64,000 bases of DNA. It comes from Candidatus Leptofilum proximum (GTDB lineage Bacteria; Chloroflexota; Anaerolineae; Promineifilales; Promineifilaceae). Positions within the stretch are counted from its first letter, which is position 1. Every line of letters starts with the position of its first letter. The translations under genes were made by a program, and so were the position numbers. The stretch is from NCBI GenBank assembly GCA_016710325.1, contig JADJXK010000002.1, forward strand, positions 1,488,001 through 1,552,000. Direction: 5' to 3'. Positions 56,779 to 64,000 of the stretch are shown one piece after another. Below the pieces are notes generated by a model. That model was not told the origin of the DNA. It saw only the letters and a list, made by a program, of their open reading frames with translations, and searched no databases.

Positions 56779-58542
56779 ATGGACGCTATCTTAAATCAAG
56801 AGCAAGAAGAACTGCTCAAACGCACCCGCGACACCCTGGGTCAGCTGCGCGACCTGCTGGGCGATACGGCCGCTTCCAAGGAAGACCGCGCCGCCCTGGC
56901 CGACTCCATCCGCCAGCTCGATGACCTCTTCCTCCTGGTGGTCGCCGGGGAGTTTAACTCGGGTAAATCGGCCTTCATCAACGCCTTTTTGGGGCAGGAG
57001 CTGCAAACCGAAGGTGTCACCCCTACCACCAGCCAGATCTACCTGCTGAAGTACGGCGAAGTGACCAACCTGGTGCCCGGCGACAAAGGCATCTGGGTGC
57101 AAACCGCTCCCATCGAAATGCTGAAGAAGATCAGCATTGTGGACACACCCGGCACCAACGCCATCCTGCGCGAGCACGAGGCGCTGACGGCCGAATTCAT
57201 CCCCCGCTCGGATCTCGTGCTGTTCATCACCTCGGCCGATCGGCCGTTTAGCGAAAGCGAGCGCACCTTCCTGACGCAAATTCGCGACTGGGGTAAGAAG
57301 ATCGTGCTGCTGGTAAACAAAACAGACATCCTCACCAGGGAAGGCGAGCAAAACCAGGTGCTGGAATTTGTGCGCGATTCGGCCAAAAATTTGGTGGGGG
57401 AGATTTCGGCCGTTTTTCCCATCTCCGCCAAATACGCCCAGCAGGCCAAAGCTGGCCAGCCGCAGCTGTGGAGCAAGAGCGGTTTTGAACCGTTGGAGCA
57501 GTTTATTCACGACACGCTGGATGATGACGGCCGTTTCCGCCTCAAGCTGCTCAATCCGTTGGGGGTAGGCCTGAAACTGGTGCGCAAGCAGCTCAACCAC
57601 AGCGAAGCCGATCTCACCTCTCTGGCGGACGACCGCCAGCTGCTGGACGACATCGAGCGGCAAATGCTCTACTACGACGAGGACATGCAGCGCAACTTCA
57701 AGGCCCGCCTCAGCGAAATCGACAACATCCTTTACGCCATGGAAAAGCGCGGCGACGACTTTTTTGAGGAGATGATCCGCTTCAGCCGCGTTACCGATTT
57801 GATGCGCTCCCGCGCCCTGGAGAAAGCGTTTGAGGAGAAAGTCGTGGCCGACACGCCCCGGCAGATCGAAAACCGCGTCAGCGAACTGGTGGACTGGATG
57901 GTGGAGCAGGATTTACGGCAGTGGACGGCCGTTGCCGAACACATGGCCCAGCGCAAAGAAGCCCACGACAACCGCGTCGTCGGTCAGTCTGGCCCCAAAG
58001 AAGGCACCCTGGCCTACGACCGCGCCCGGTTGGTCAGCTCCATCGGCGCGGCCACACAGCGCGCCGTAGAGTCTTTCGACAAGGAAAAAGAAGCCGCCGA
58101 ACTGGCCGAAGTGGCCCGTTCGGCCGTGATTGGCACCGGGCTTGCCGGGGCTGCCGGGGCCGCCGGGCTGGGCCTGGCCATCACTGGTGGTCTGCACCTG
58201 GTCTTTCTGGACGTGACGGGCATTGTGGCGGGCATCGCCTTTGCCACGCTGGGCGCGCTGATTTTGCCCGCCCGCCGCCGCAGAGCGAAGAAGGAGCTGG
58301 AAGAGAAGCTGGCCGCCCTGCGTCAGAAGCTCGTCGGCAGCCTGACAGAGCAGTTCACCCGCGAGATGAGCCGCGGCGCCCAGCGCATCGAGGACACCAT
58401 TGCCCCGTTCGCCCGCTTCGTTCGCGCCGAAAACGACAAAATCTCTGCCCAGCGCGATGAGCTGGTAGAGCTGGAAGCGCACATCAGCGGCCTGCAGGCG
58501 CAATTGCGGTTGAAGGAGATTGCCGAGACCAGTGAGCGGTGA
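56779..58542 (+). CDS. Bacterial dynamin-like GTPase
   Basis: A 587-residue membrane-remodelling GTPase. G1 is GEFNSGKSAFINAFLG (about 52-67), a G2 Thr lies in GVTPTTSQIY, G3 is VDTPGTN and G4 is VNKTDI. The middle and effector parts are long helices. A hydrophobic hairpin (about 450-495, GTGLAGAAGAAGLGLAITGG then LVFLDVTGIVAGIAFATLGAL) likely inserts in the membrane, as in BDLP and mitofusins. A terminal coiled coil follows. The ATG at 56779 is preferred because the upstream in-frame sequence is repeat DNA. No partner dynamin gene is adjacent. Confidence 0.92.
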   Translation: MDAILNQEQEELLKRTRDTLGQLRDLLGDTAASKEDRAALADSIRQLDDLFLLVVAGEFNSGKSAFINAFLGQELQTEGVTPTTSQIYLLKYGEVTNLVPGDKGIWVQTAPIEMLKKISIVDTPGTNAILREHEALTAEFIPRSDLVLFITSADRPFSESERTFLTQIRDWGKKIVLLVNKTDILTREGEQNQVLEFVRDSAKNLVGEISAVFPISAKYAQQAKAGQPQLWSKSGFEPLEQFIHDTLDDDGRFRLKLLNPLGVGLKLVRKQLNHSEADLTSLADDRQLLDDIERQMLYYDEDMQRNFKARLSEIDNILYAMEKRGDDFFEEMIRFSRVTDLMRSRALEKAFEEKVVADTPRQIENRVSELVDWMVEQDLRQWTAVAEHMAQRKEAHDNRVVGQSGPKEGTLAYDRARLVSSIGAATQRAVESFDKEKEAAELAEVARSAVIGTGLAGAAGAAGLGLAITGGLHLVFLDVTGIVAGIAFATLGALILPARRRRAKKELEEKLAALRQKLVGSLTEQFTREMSRGAQRIEDTIAPFARFVRAENDKISAQRDELVELEAHISGLQAQLRLKEIAETSER

Positions 58543-58545
58543 TCG

Positions 58546-58640
58546 ATAATCGGTGAACCGTGAACGGTGAACGGTAGGGGCGAGGCGATTGGCAAACGCC
58601 GCGGTCCAGCAAGCACCCTACCTCACCAATCGCCTCGCCC
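58546..58640. repeat. GGTGAACGG-word repeat plus 15-bp GGGGCGAGGCGATTGG hairpin
   Basis: Words GGTGAACCGTGAACGGTGAACGG are followed by a hairpin: 58578-58592 (GGGCGAGGCGATTGG) pairs exactly with 58626-58640, loop 33 nt. GGTAGGG (58574-58580) also pairs with CCCTACC (58616-58622), so two folds compete. GTAGGGGCG hairpins of this kind are widespread in several phyla. Confidence 0.75.
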
Positions 58641-58650
58641 AAAATGCAAC

Positions 58651-58686
58651 AAAAACGGCCGTTACCGAAATGGTGACGGCCGTTTT
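58651..58686. terminator. Terminator hairpin built from two ACGGCCGT copies
   Basis: AAAACGGCCGT (58652-58662) pairs with ACGGCCGTTTT (58675-58685); ACC and GGT extend the stem inside and A/T runs flank it. It lies between convergent genes (58542 and 58708) and fits a bidirectional terminator. Confidence 0.85.
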
Positions 58687-58707
58687 CATTTCAAGTCAAT
58701 GCAAAGT

Positions 58708-59256
58708 TTATCCAGTCAGCCCCTGCAAAGCATTCATGCCAGCGCCTGCGGCCAAACCTACTGCTCCCAAAATCGCGGTAATGACAAAACCCATAATGAC
58801 AACAGCAATAAAGGCAATAACGGCCGTCAATGCCGCTTTGGTGTTGTCCAGGTCCAGACCCTGGCGAATGGCGATAAACGTACATGCCAGCGTCCAAATC
58901 CAACCCACGAAGGCGCCACAGACCGGGATAATGCCCAAAATACCAGGAGCTTGGGCAAACCCCAGGACTCGCAGCATTTCACCCATCGTCGCTTTACCGC
59001 CAAACAAGGACGTACCGACAAAATAAGTGACACCTGACCAGATAAACCAACCAATAAAGGCACTCAGCAGCTGGCTCAGGAAACTCCCTAAAAAGCTGCC
59101 ACCCATCGCCGCACTAATACCACCGCCAATTAAGCCACCGACGATAGCAACGACGGCCACCACAATGGCAGCTTGCGAAGTTGCACTCTCGTCTGCTTCA
59201 ATGGCTTCATAGGTATTTACATCCAGTTTTAAAACGCCAATAACTCGATCTAACAT
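58708..59256 (-). CDS. Yip1-family membrane protein (second in window)
   Basis: A 182-residue protein. It starts with RVIGVLKLDVNTYEAIEADESATSQAAIVV, the cytoplasmic lead of bacterial Yip1 proteins, followed by five membrane segments (about 28-55, 60-85, 97-118, 140-160 and 162-180). The motif FGGKATMGEMLRVLGFAQAPGIL (about 89-111) matches the family loop. AGGAGG precedes the ATG. It is not similar enough to the 36363 protein to call a recent duplicate. Confidence 0.85.
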   Translation of the reverse strand: MLDRVIGVLKLDVNTYEAIEADESATSQAAIVVAVVAIVGGLIGGGISAAMGGSFLGSFLSQLLSAFIGWFIWSGVTYFVGTSLFGGKATMGEMLRVLGFAQAPGILGIIPVCGAFVGWIWTLACTFIAIRQGLDLDNTKAALTAVIAFIAVVIMGFVITAILGAVGLAAGAGMNALQGLTG

Positions 59257-59348
59257 GTGATCCTCCTAAAGGGTTTGATTGTTTTTAACAAAAATCGCCA
59301 ACATAAGCTAATTAACACAACCAGGCCAACTTGGTTACAAACTTGCCC

Positions 59349-59783
59349 TTACAATCCTTTCTGGCGTTGTTGTACCAAAGGCCATAGCACACCGCCAATC
59401 GCGCCTAAAACAAACCCCATAATGCCAAAGCATATGGAGACAAAAATGCCGCTGCCTAATCCAGCCATCAAACCACTGCCCACACCCTCTTGCAGACCCG
59501 TCACAACCGAGCCCGAAATGGCGCTAAAAATGGCCAACAAAATGCCACCTGCGCCACCGGCCAATGCGCCACCTAAAGCGGCCGTTCCCGTATCCTCAAG
59601 CCCTGGAGCAAAGTAGCCATAAAGCATCCCAGCCCCAATGGGAATTAATATACCGCCGCACAAAAAGCAAATGCCGATGACCGGGCCAATGACAGGAATC
59701 AGCGAAAGAACACTCAACACAATGGCCAGACCGGCCGCAGCACCGCCAGCCTTCAGAACACTTTGCATGTCAATTCTATTCAT
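59349..59783 (-). CDS. Gly-rich four-helix membrane protein
   Basis: A 144-residue, very hydrophobic protein with four membrane segments rich in Gly/Ala (AAAGLAIVLSVLSLIPVIGPVIGICFLCGG..., GGALAGGAGGILLAIFSAISG, FVSICFGIMGFVLGAIGGVLW). No family recognised. GGAGG precedes the ATG. It lies upstream of the Yip1-like gene on the same strand, about 90 nt away, and may be co-transcribed. Confidence 0.7.
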   Translation of the reverse strand: MNRIDMQSVLKAGGAAAGLAIVLSVLSLIPVIGPVIGICFLCGGILIPIGAGMLYGYFAPGLEDTGTAALGGALAGGAGGILLAIFSAISGSVVTGLQEGVGSGLMAGLGSGIFVSICFGIMGFVLGAIGGVLWPLVQQRQKGL

Positions 59784-59831
59784 CTAAAAGCCTCCAAAAT
59801 CTAAAAATGGTTGATAAACTTGAAACCCCAG

Positions 59832-60398
59832 TTACCGGAAAGCGGTGCGCCGCTTGCGTCGCCGGTACAGCCGCCAGCCGAAAAACAATACTCCCACCAG
59901 CAAAATGACCCCAAAAACCGGCCATAGAATGGCCAGAATCGAAGTAAAAAAGGCCACGATGTCTTCCACCAGGCTCACCAGCCAGTTGCCGGTACCGGCC
60001 GTCGTCGCCGTCACCACCGGGCGGGCTACCCCTTTGATGGCATGGACACCGCCAGCCACCACCAGCCCGGCGCCCAACGCCAGCACCGGGTGAATATCGG
60101 TCACAATGTCCGCGTTGGCGGCAAACAAAACCGCCCCGGCCGCGGGGCGTACAAACGTTTGAATCACATCGTTGACAGTATCGACGGCCGGAACCTTGTC
60201 TACCAACATCTCAATGACAAGCAGCACGCTGATGATGCCAATGGCCCACCAGCTGCCGATGATGTTGTACGGTTCGGCCAGGTTCAGCAGCGGATCGTTC
60301 AGGGGGAAGCGCGCAGCCAGGGCAACGAGCAGCAGGGGAATGTAGGCATTTAAGCCAGCGCTGCCCGCCAGACCAAAGGCGCTAAATAAGTCGAGCAT
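59832..60398 (-). CDS. DUF4126-family membrane protein
   Basis: A 188-residue protein with four to five helices. The opening LFSAFGLAGSAGLNAYIPLL, the middle EMLVDKVPAVDTVNDVIQTFVRPAAGAVLFAA and LVVAGGVHAIKGVARP are the DUF4126 hallmarks. A basic tail (RLYRRRKRR) ends it. GGAGAC selects the ATG at 60398. Function unknown. Confidence 0.9.
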   Translation of the reverse strand: MLDLFSAFGLAGSAGLNAYIPLLLVALAARFPLNDPLLNLAEPYNIIGSWWAIGIISVLLVIEMLVDKVPAVDTVNDVIQTFVRPAAGAVLFAANADIVTDIHPVLALGAGLVVAGGVHAIKGVARPVVTATTAGTGNWLVSLVEDIVAFFTSILAILWPVFGVILLVGVLFFGWRLYRRRKRRTAFR

Positions 60399-60417
60399 CG
60401 TTGTCTCCAAATTCAGG

Positions 60418-60484
60418 AAACTGGAGATTAGAGATTGGAGATTAATTTTGCCCAATCTCCAGTCTCCAATCTCAAATCTCCTCT
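60418..60484. repeat. Hairpin repeat of GGAGATTAGAGATT words, copy 2
   Basis: CTGGAGATTAGAGATTGGAG, loop AATTTTGCCC, then AATCTCCAGTCTCCAATCTC. Same family as 39664-39747. It separates the DUF2085 and DUF4126 genes. Confidence 0.85.
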
Positions 60485-61343
60485 AAGCCAGTCCAGGGAA
60501 ACCGGTGATGGTTCCCGTGAGGTTAAAGCGCAGCAGGGCCAGGGCAACCAGCTCGCCCACGGCCAGCACCAGGCTGATGAGCAGCGGCACGGCCGTTTCC
60601 GACCACCGCCTCGCCCTGCCATCTCGCCTAAGCACCATGAGCAGCAAGACGGCATTCAGCGAAGTGACAATCAGCAGCACCCCGGCGGCGCTGACAAGGG
60701 CCAATACGTACGCAACGGTTGGCTGGTTGCTCAGCACCAGCAGCGTGGCAATGCCAATCAAAATCAGCATGTCCACCAGCTCACCCCAGGAGTTGATGAT
60801 GGAACGGCCGTCGGCATCCCGCCACAACGTCTGCGCCAGCGCCGGGAAAACCAGCAGCCCCATCGCCAGCCCGGTGCCCATGCCCGTCACCAGGCGCAGC
60901 CAGTTTTGCGGCTCGTATAGGTGCGGGAAATTGGGAAAAAAGTGTGTGTATGAGTTCACCCCGTCGATGCCCATCAGGCCAATAAAGCCTATCAGCACCA
61001 GCAAAATCGGCAGCGGCGGCAAATCGGTGCGGCGGCTGCGCCCGGCCAGGAACAGGGCAGCGAAAGTCAGCGCCACGCCCAGGTACATGCCGGTACAGCG
61101 GGCGCAGAGGGGAAATTGACGGCCGTTAATCACAAACGAGCGCGAAGTGATGCGGTGGCACAGCGCCGCGCTCAGGTAATCGCTGCCCGCCAGCAGGGGA
61201 TCGTGCGCCAGGTGACCGCTGTCTGTCACCGTGTACCAACTCAAAACCAGCAGCGCCAGCAGCACCACCCCCAGAGCCACCACGCGTGGGCGGCGTATAC
61301 TTCCTTTGAGACCAACAAAAAAGGAGGATGATTGCTCAATCAT
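60483..61343 (-). CDS. DUF2085-family membrane protein
   Basis: A 286-residue protein with six to seven helices. The DUF2085 signature is visible near residues 61-90: ALCHRITSRSF, then RQFPLCARCTGMYLG, with conserved Cys and His residues that may bind metal. The rest is helical and hydrophobic. The ATG at 61343 is chosen because the upstream in-frame stretch has no support and the helix pattern starts soon after. Function unknown. Confidence 0.88.
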   Translation of the reverse strand: MIEQSSSFFVGLKGSIRRPRVVALGVVLLALLVLSWYTVTDSGHLAHDPLLAGSDYLSAALCHRITSRSFVINGRQFPLCARCTGMYLGVALTFAALFLAGRSRRTDLPPLPILLVLIGFIGLMGIDGVNSYTHFFPNFPHLYEPQNWLRLVTGMGTGLAMGLLVFPALAQTLWRDADGRSIINSWGELVDMLILIGIATLLVLSNQPTVAYVLALVSAAGVLLIVTSLNAVLLLMVLRRDGRARRWSETAVPLLISLVLAVGELVALALLRFNLTGTITGFPGLA

Positions 61344-61609
61344 GAAGCAAAGTTCCGCGGCGAAAGGTGGGCCGCCCGGTGGATAAAATGGTCGGTTTTT
61401 GCCGAAATTTAGGTAAAATAACGAGCATTGTCCGCAATTGTAAACAGCATTTGCCGATTTCACAACTGCCAATGGCTCTTTGGGAATTCACGGGGTTGGC
61501 AGCTCGTGAAACGTGAAACGTGATGCGTGACCAGAGGTAAATCACGTTTCCCGTTTCACGCAAAACCCCACAAAATCCGAGAGATCCACTGCCGATAAAA
61601 GGAGTCACC
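61344..61609. repeat. Composite intergenic repeat, GTGAAACG-type core, copy 4 (61479-61592)
   Basis: Left arm CTCTTTGGGAATTCACGGGG; core TCGTGAAACGTGAAACGTG then ATCACGTTTCCCGTTTCACG; right arm AAAACCCCACAAAATCCGAG, the complement of the left-arm type. It lies just upstream of the CoxM-like gene, whose ribosome binding site AAAGGAG follows. The rest of the gap shows nothing. Confidence 0.75.
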
Positions 61610-62425
61610 ATGCCCCAACAACCAGACAGCTACCACCGCCCTGAATCGCTCGACGAGGCCCTGACCTTGCTGGCCAGGCCCGGCAGCACGCCGCTGGCTG
61701 GCGGCACCAAGCTGCTGGCCACAGAACAGGGTCTGCCGGGAACGGCCGTCATCGATCTGCAGGCGTTAGGTCTGGGGCAGGTCCAACTGGTCCCCGTCCA
61801 CAACATTCAAACTGTATCAGCCGGGGCCACGCTGACGTTAACCCAGCTGAGCCACTTTTTGCAGGCCGAACTGCCCGATCATCCGGCGGCAAAACTGCTG
61901 CAAACGGCCGTACACCAGGCTGGCCCCAACACCTACCGCAACGCCGCCACGCTCGGCGGCACCATCGCCAGCCGCCTGCCAGACAGCGAACTGCTGGCCG
62001 CCCTGCTGGTGCTGGAAGCCACTCTCAGCCTGCGCAGCCTCAACCAGGAAAATACGGTGTCTCTGGCCGACTACCTGGCGGATGCGGAACGGCCGTCTGG
62101 CCTGATCACCGCCGTGGCCATTCCCCTGGCCGCGGGCCGCGGCGCCAGCCACCGCGTGGCCCGCACCCCCGCCGACTACCCCATTGTCTCCATCACCGGC
62201 TGGCGCACGGAGGATGGAGCGATCCGGTTGGCGGCGACGGGGTTGGGGGAACGGCCGTTTCGCCTGCACGCTGCCGAACAGGCGGGGGATGATGTGACAG
62301 CGGCCGTCAACGCGGCCCAGGCTGCCAACAGCCATCCCGGCGATTTCCGGGGCAGCGCCAGCTACCGCGCCGACATGGCCGCCGTCCTCACCCGCCGCAC
62401 CCTGAACCAGCTTCAGGCATCATAG
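61610..62425 (+). CDS. CoxM-type FAD-binding subunit of a molybdenum hydroxylase (orphan)
   Basis: A 271-residue flavoprotein like the medium subunit of CO dehydrogenase/xanthine dehydrogenase. It has YHRPESLDEALTLL at the start, the FAD loop LAGGTKLLA (28-36, a variant of AGGT(D/Q)), the second FAD region GPNTYRNAATLGGTIA (about 105-120) with RNxATLGG, and a C-terminal CO_deh_flav_C part (ITGWRTEDGAIRLAATGLGERPFRL). Large and Fe-S subunits are not in the flanking DNA. AAAGGAG precedes the ATG. Confidence 0.9.
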   Translation: MPQQPDSYHRPESLDEALTLLARPGSTPLAGGTKLLATEQGLPGTAVIDLQALGLGQVQLVPVHNIQTVSAGATLTLTQLSHFLQAELPDHPAAKLLQTAVHQAGPNTYRNAATLGGTIASRLPDSELLAALLVLEATLSLRSLNQENTVSLADYLADAERPSGLITAVAIPLAAGRGASHRVARTPADYPIVSITGWRTEDGAIRLAATGLGERPFRLHAAEQAGDDVTAAVNAAQAANSHPGDFRGSASYRADMAAVLTRRTLNQLQAS

Positions 62426-62477
62426 AATTTCGTAAGATAACTTGCACCACCCCTTAGGCAATGTTACGATCACCAAG

Positions 62478-62860
62478 CCAAGTTGGCTGAGTGATCGCGG
62501 CTGGGCGCTTTTAGCGCCGGGCTGAGGAAAGTCCGCACTCCACAGAGCACGGTGCCGGCTAACAGCCGGGCGGGGTGACCCGACGGAATAGTGCAACAGA
62601 GAGGTGTATTGCCCCGGCAGTGGCTCCTCCATTGTCAGGGTGAGGGTGAAACGGTGGTGTAAGAGACCACCGGCAGCGGCAGCAATGTCGCTGGCCAGGC
62701 AAACCCCACCGGGAGCAAGACCAAGCAGGGCGAAGGGGCTGCTCGTCCCGCCAGACGCCCGGGTAGGTCGCACGAGGGTGTTAGTAATAACACTCCCAGA
62801 TAGATGATCACTGCGCAGGCTTGCCTGCGACACAGAATGCGGCTTATAAGCTGACTTGGC
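62478..62860 (+). ncRNA. rnpB: RNase P RNA, bacterial class A
   Basis: The catalytic RNA that matures tRNA 5' ends. The universal 5' core GAGGAAAGTCCGCACTCC and the 3' core ACAGAATGCGGCTTATAAGC form helix P4. GCCAAGT at 62478-62484 pairs with ACTTGGC at 62854-62860 as helix P1, which sets both ends. The internal stretch GGTAGGTCGCACGAGGGTG fits the specificity domain. The size, about 383 nt, is normal. Confidence 0.97.
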
Positions 62861-62862
62861 AG

Positions 62863-62963
62863 TTCGGTAAACGGTAATCGGTGGACGGTGAACGGTAAAC
62901 GGAACAACCGCTCACCGGTTACCGTTTACGGATGACCGACTACCGACAACCGTTCACCGACCT
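62863..62963. repeat. Hairpin repeat of GGTAAACGG words, copy 5
   Basis: TTCGGTAAACGGTAATCGG, GGACGGTGAACGGTAAACGG, then CTCACCGGTTACCGTTTACGG and CCGTTCACCG. It follows rnpB directly and may help terminate it. Confidence 0.85.
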
Positions 62964-62978
62964 AAAGAAGGAGACCCC

Positions 62979-63446
62979 ATGACCATCAACGTCCTCTTTG
63001 TCTGCCTGGGCAATATTTGCCGTTCGCCGATGGCTGAGGCTGTGTTTCAGCGCCTGGTGGATGAGGCGGGACTGACGGATCAATTCCGCATCGATTCGGC
63101 CGGAACGGGCAGCTGGCACGTGGGCGAAAAAGCCCACCGCGGCACGCGGCAGATCCTCGCCGAGCATGGCATTCCTTACAACGGCCGTGCCCGCCAGGTC
63201 ACCCGGCAAGACATGGCCGATCCCCACACCTACATCATCACCATGGACCAGAGCAACAGCGATGATTTACGCCGCGAATTTGGCAACCATACCAACCAGT
63301 ACCGGCTTCTGGATTTTGCCCGGGAAACGGCCGTCACCGACGTCCCCGACCCCTACTACACCAACAACTTTGAAACCGTCTACCAGCTCATCAGCGACGG
63401 CTGCCAGGGACTCCTTGAAACCATCCGCCAGCGTGAAGGGTTATAA
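62979..63446 (+). CDS. Low-molecular-weight protein-tyrosine phosphatase
   Basis: A 155-residue cytoplasmic phosphatase. The P-loop VCLGNICRSPMAEA (8-21; nucleophile Cys9, Arg15) opens the protein and the general acid lies in VPDPYYTNNFE (Asp about 126). The middle contains GTGSWHVGEKAHRGTRQIL, a typical stretch of the family. Length is standard. AAGGAG precedes the ATG. It may counteract a tyrosine kinase or act on small phosphates. Confidence 0.96.
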   Translation: MTINVLFVCLGNICRSPMAEAVFQRLVDEAGLTDQFRIDSAGTGSWHVGEKAHRGTRQILAEHGIPYNGRARQVTRQDMADPHTYIITMDQSNSDDLRREFGNHTNQYRLLDFARETAVTDVPDPYYTNNFETVYQLISDGCQGLLETIRQREGL

Positions 63447-63592
63447 TACCCAAGAGTAAATCGAAATTAAGCGTGAGAAACAGCACCACGCATAACCCTT
63501 GGTGCTGGTTGTGGCTTGCTCGTTGCAAGAAGTTTTGAACCAAAGCCGCATGACCGCAGCACCTGCCACATGAATGTAGGAGAAAGAGCAAA

Positions 63593-64000
63593 ATGAGTAC
63601 CGTGTCTGAGCGCGATGTAATCGTAGTGGGGGCAGGCCCATCGGGGGCCACGGCCGCAGCCGCCCTGGCCCAAAAAGGATGGGATGTGCTGCTGCTGGAC
63701 CGTCACCAGTTCCCCCGCGATAAAACCTGTGGTGACGCCGTGCCCGCAGGCGCCATTGAGCTGTTATGGCGGCTGGGCATGCGCGAGAAGATCGAAAAAG
63801 CCGTTGAACGTGGTGAACTGTATCCGTTGGAAGGTATGCTGCTCGTGTCGCCGCGCGGCCATGAGCTGCATGCCCGGTTCAACCACGGCCAGCAAGGCGC
63901 CGATTCATATGTGGCCCCGCGTATCTACTTTGATGCCCTCATCCAAGAACACGCCGTGGCCTCTGGGGCCGAATTTTGTCAGGGACGGGCCAAAGAACCG
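63593..64000 (+). CDS. Geranylgeranyl-reductase-like FAD oxidoreductase, N-terminal part
   Basis: The first 136 codons of a gene that runs off the right edge. The Rossmann motif is VIVVGAGPSGATAAAALAQKG (split; about 9-29), then LLDRHQFPRDKTCGDAVPAG. The DK-X-CGD motif (Asp-Lys-Thr-Cys-Gly-Asp) marks the geranylgeranyl reductase group, which saturates isoprenoid chains; halogenases and other flavin enzymes are related. GGAGAAAG precedes the ATG. The gap of 146 nt before it shows no gene. Confidence 0.9.
   Translation, partial: MSTVSERDVIVVGAGPSGATAAAALAQKGWDVLLLDRHQFPRDKTCGDAVPAGAIELLWRLGMREKIEKAVERGELYPLEGMLLVSPRGHELHARFNHGQQGADSYVAPRIYFDALIQEHAVASGAEFCQGRAKEP

Larger units (their letters stand above)
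1..64000. repeat. Highly iterated palindrome ACGGCCGT (about 110 exact copies)
   Basis: The perfect palindrome ACGGCCGT recurs across the whole window. Examples begin near 115, 171, 991, 4209, 9699, 15983, 24185, 24489, 27321, 37035, 43027, 43052, 58654, 58675 and 63327. My hand count is about 110 and may be off by several. Independent bases at about 58% GC would give roughly two. Copies occur inside genes on both strands and between genes. In genes they are read in every frame (Thr-Ala-Val, Asn-Gly-Arg or X-Arg-Pro), so selection or copying acts on DNA, not protein. One-mismatch relatives (GCGGCCGT, ACGGCCGA, ACGGCCGC, TCGGCCGT) are also common. HIP1 of cyanobacteria is the known analogue in behaviour. 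Function is unknown. Confidence 0.9.

Noticed and set aside
62604..62907. Short reading frames over the rnpB region
   Set aside because: The DNA is the RNase P RNA; the frames have no ribosome binding sites and overlap its conserved helices.

Overview
The window is a bacterial chromosome segment with GC content in the high fifties by eye. It has dense genes, clear AGGAG-type ribosome binding sites and a class A RNase P RNA. Gene content and style point to an aerobic Chloroflexota (Anaerolineae/Caldilinea/Ardenticatenia-like). The indicators are a caa3-type oxidase with fused subunits I and III and a cytochrome c-tailed subunit II, many small Yip1/DUF-type membrane proteins, TP-rich exported proteins, and a GAAC-N4-GTTC LexA-type box before uvrB. 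The phylum is an inference; no rRNA or tRNA gene was seen. I found no prophage, insertion sequence or CRISPR array.

Layout. 1-4.1 kb (minus): coxB, coxA/C fusion, a small membrane protein and a cut-off lipoprotein form a respiratory oxidase operon. 4.2-9 kb: MgtC-like protein, PAP2 phosphatase, and a four-gene envelope/stress operon (YqjD/ElaB-like, YqjE-like, DUF3618, YihY/BrkB). 9.1-22.6 kb: a divergent carbohydrate/organic acid region. GDPD, SDR, GH39 and SGNH hydrolase lie on minus; pyruvate-oxidase-like ThDP enzyme, mandelate racemase-type enolase, GlcD-GlcF fusion, PCC-domain protein and glycoamylase-like protein lie on plus. 22.6-31 kb: PPOX-like protein, CapA-like phosphatase with DUF3160 lipoprotein, transglutaminase, atypical Fpg/Nei glycosylase and small membrane proteins. 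31.4-36 kb: universal stress protein, ICMT-like methyltransferase and Lon-like protease. 36.3-41 kb: Yip1 protein plus a MacB-like ABC unit with an IPT/CARDB exported protein. 41-46.7 kb: TetR/SDR pair, PcrA/UvrD, dodecin, RNA-methyltransferase-like protein. 46.7-47.5 kb: a HigBA-like toxin-antitoxin module followed by a broken methyltransferase fragment. 47.6-56.4 kb: FAD oxidase, NYN nuclease, uvrB, TetR/MBL and MerR/aldo-keto reductase modules. 56.8-64 kb: dynamin-like GTPase, membrane proteins, an orphan CoxM-like flavoprotein, rnpB, LMW phosphatase and a geranylgeranyl-reductase-like gene cut by the window end.

The most striking feature is not a gene. The octamer palindrome ACGGCCGT occurs about 110 times by hand count, roughly once per 0.6 kb, in coding and non-coding DNA, in all reading frames and on both gene strands. 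About two copies would be expected by chance. It behaves like the highly iterated palindrome HIP1 of cyanobacteria but has a different sequence. A second layer is a set of short word-like intergenic repeats, each built of imperfect tandem words followed by their reverse complement. They recur between genes and often abut a start codon. One 122-bp element occurs twice at 117/122 identity and carries the ribosome binding site of two unrelated genes. Several regulators have visible palindromic operators at their own promoters.
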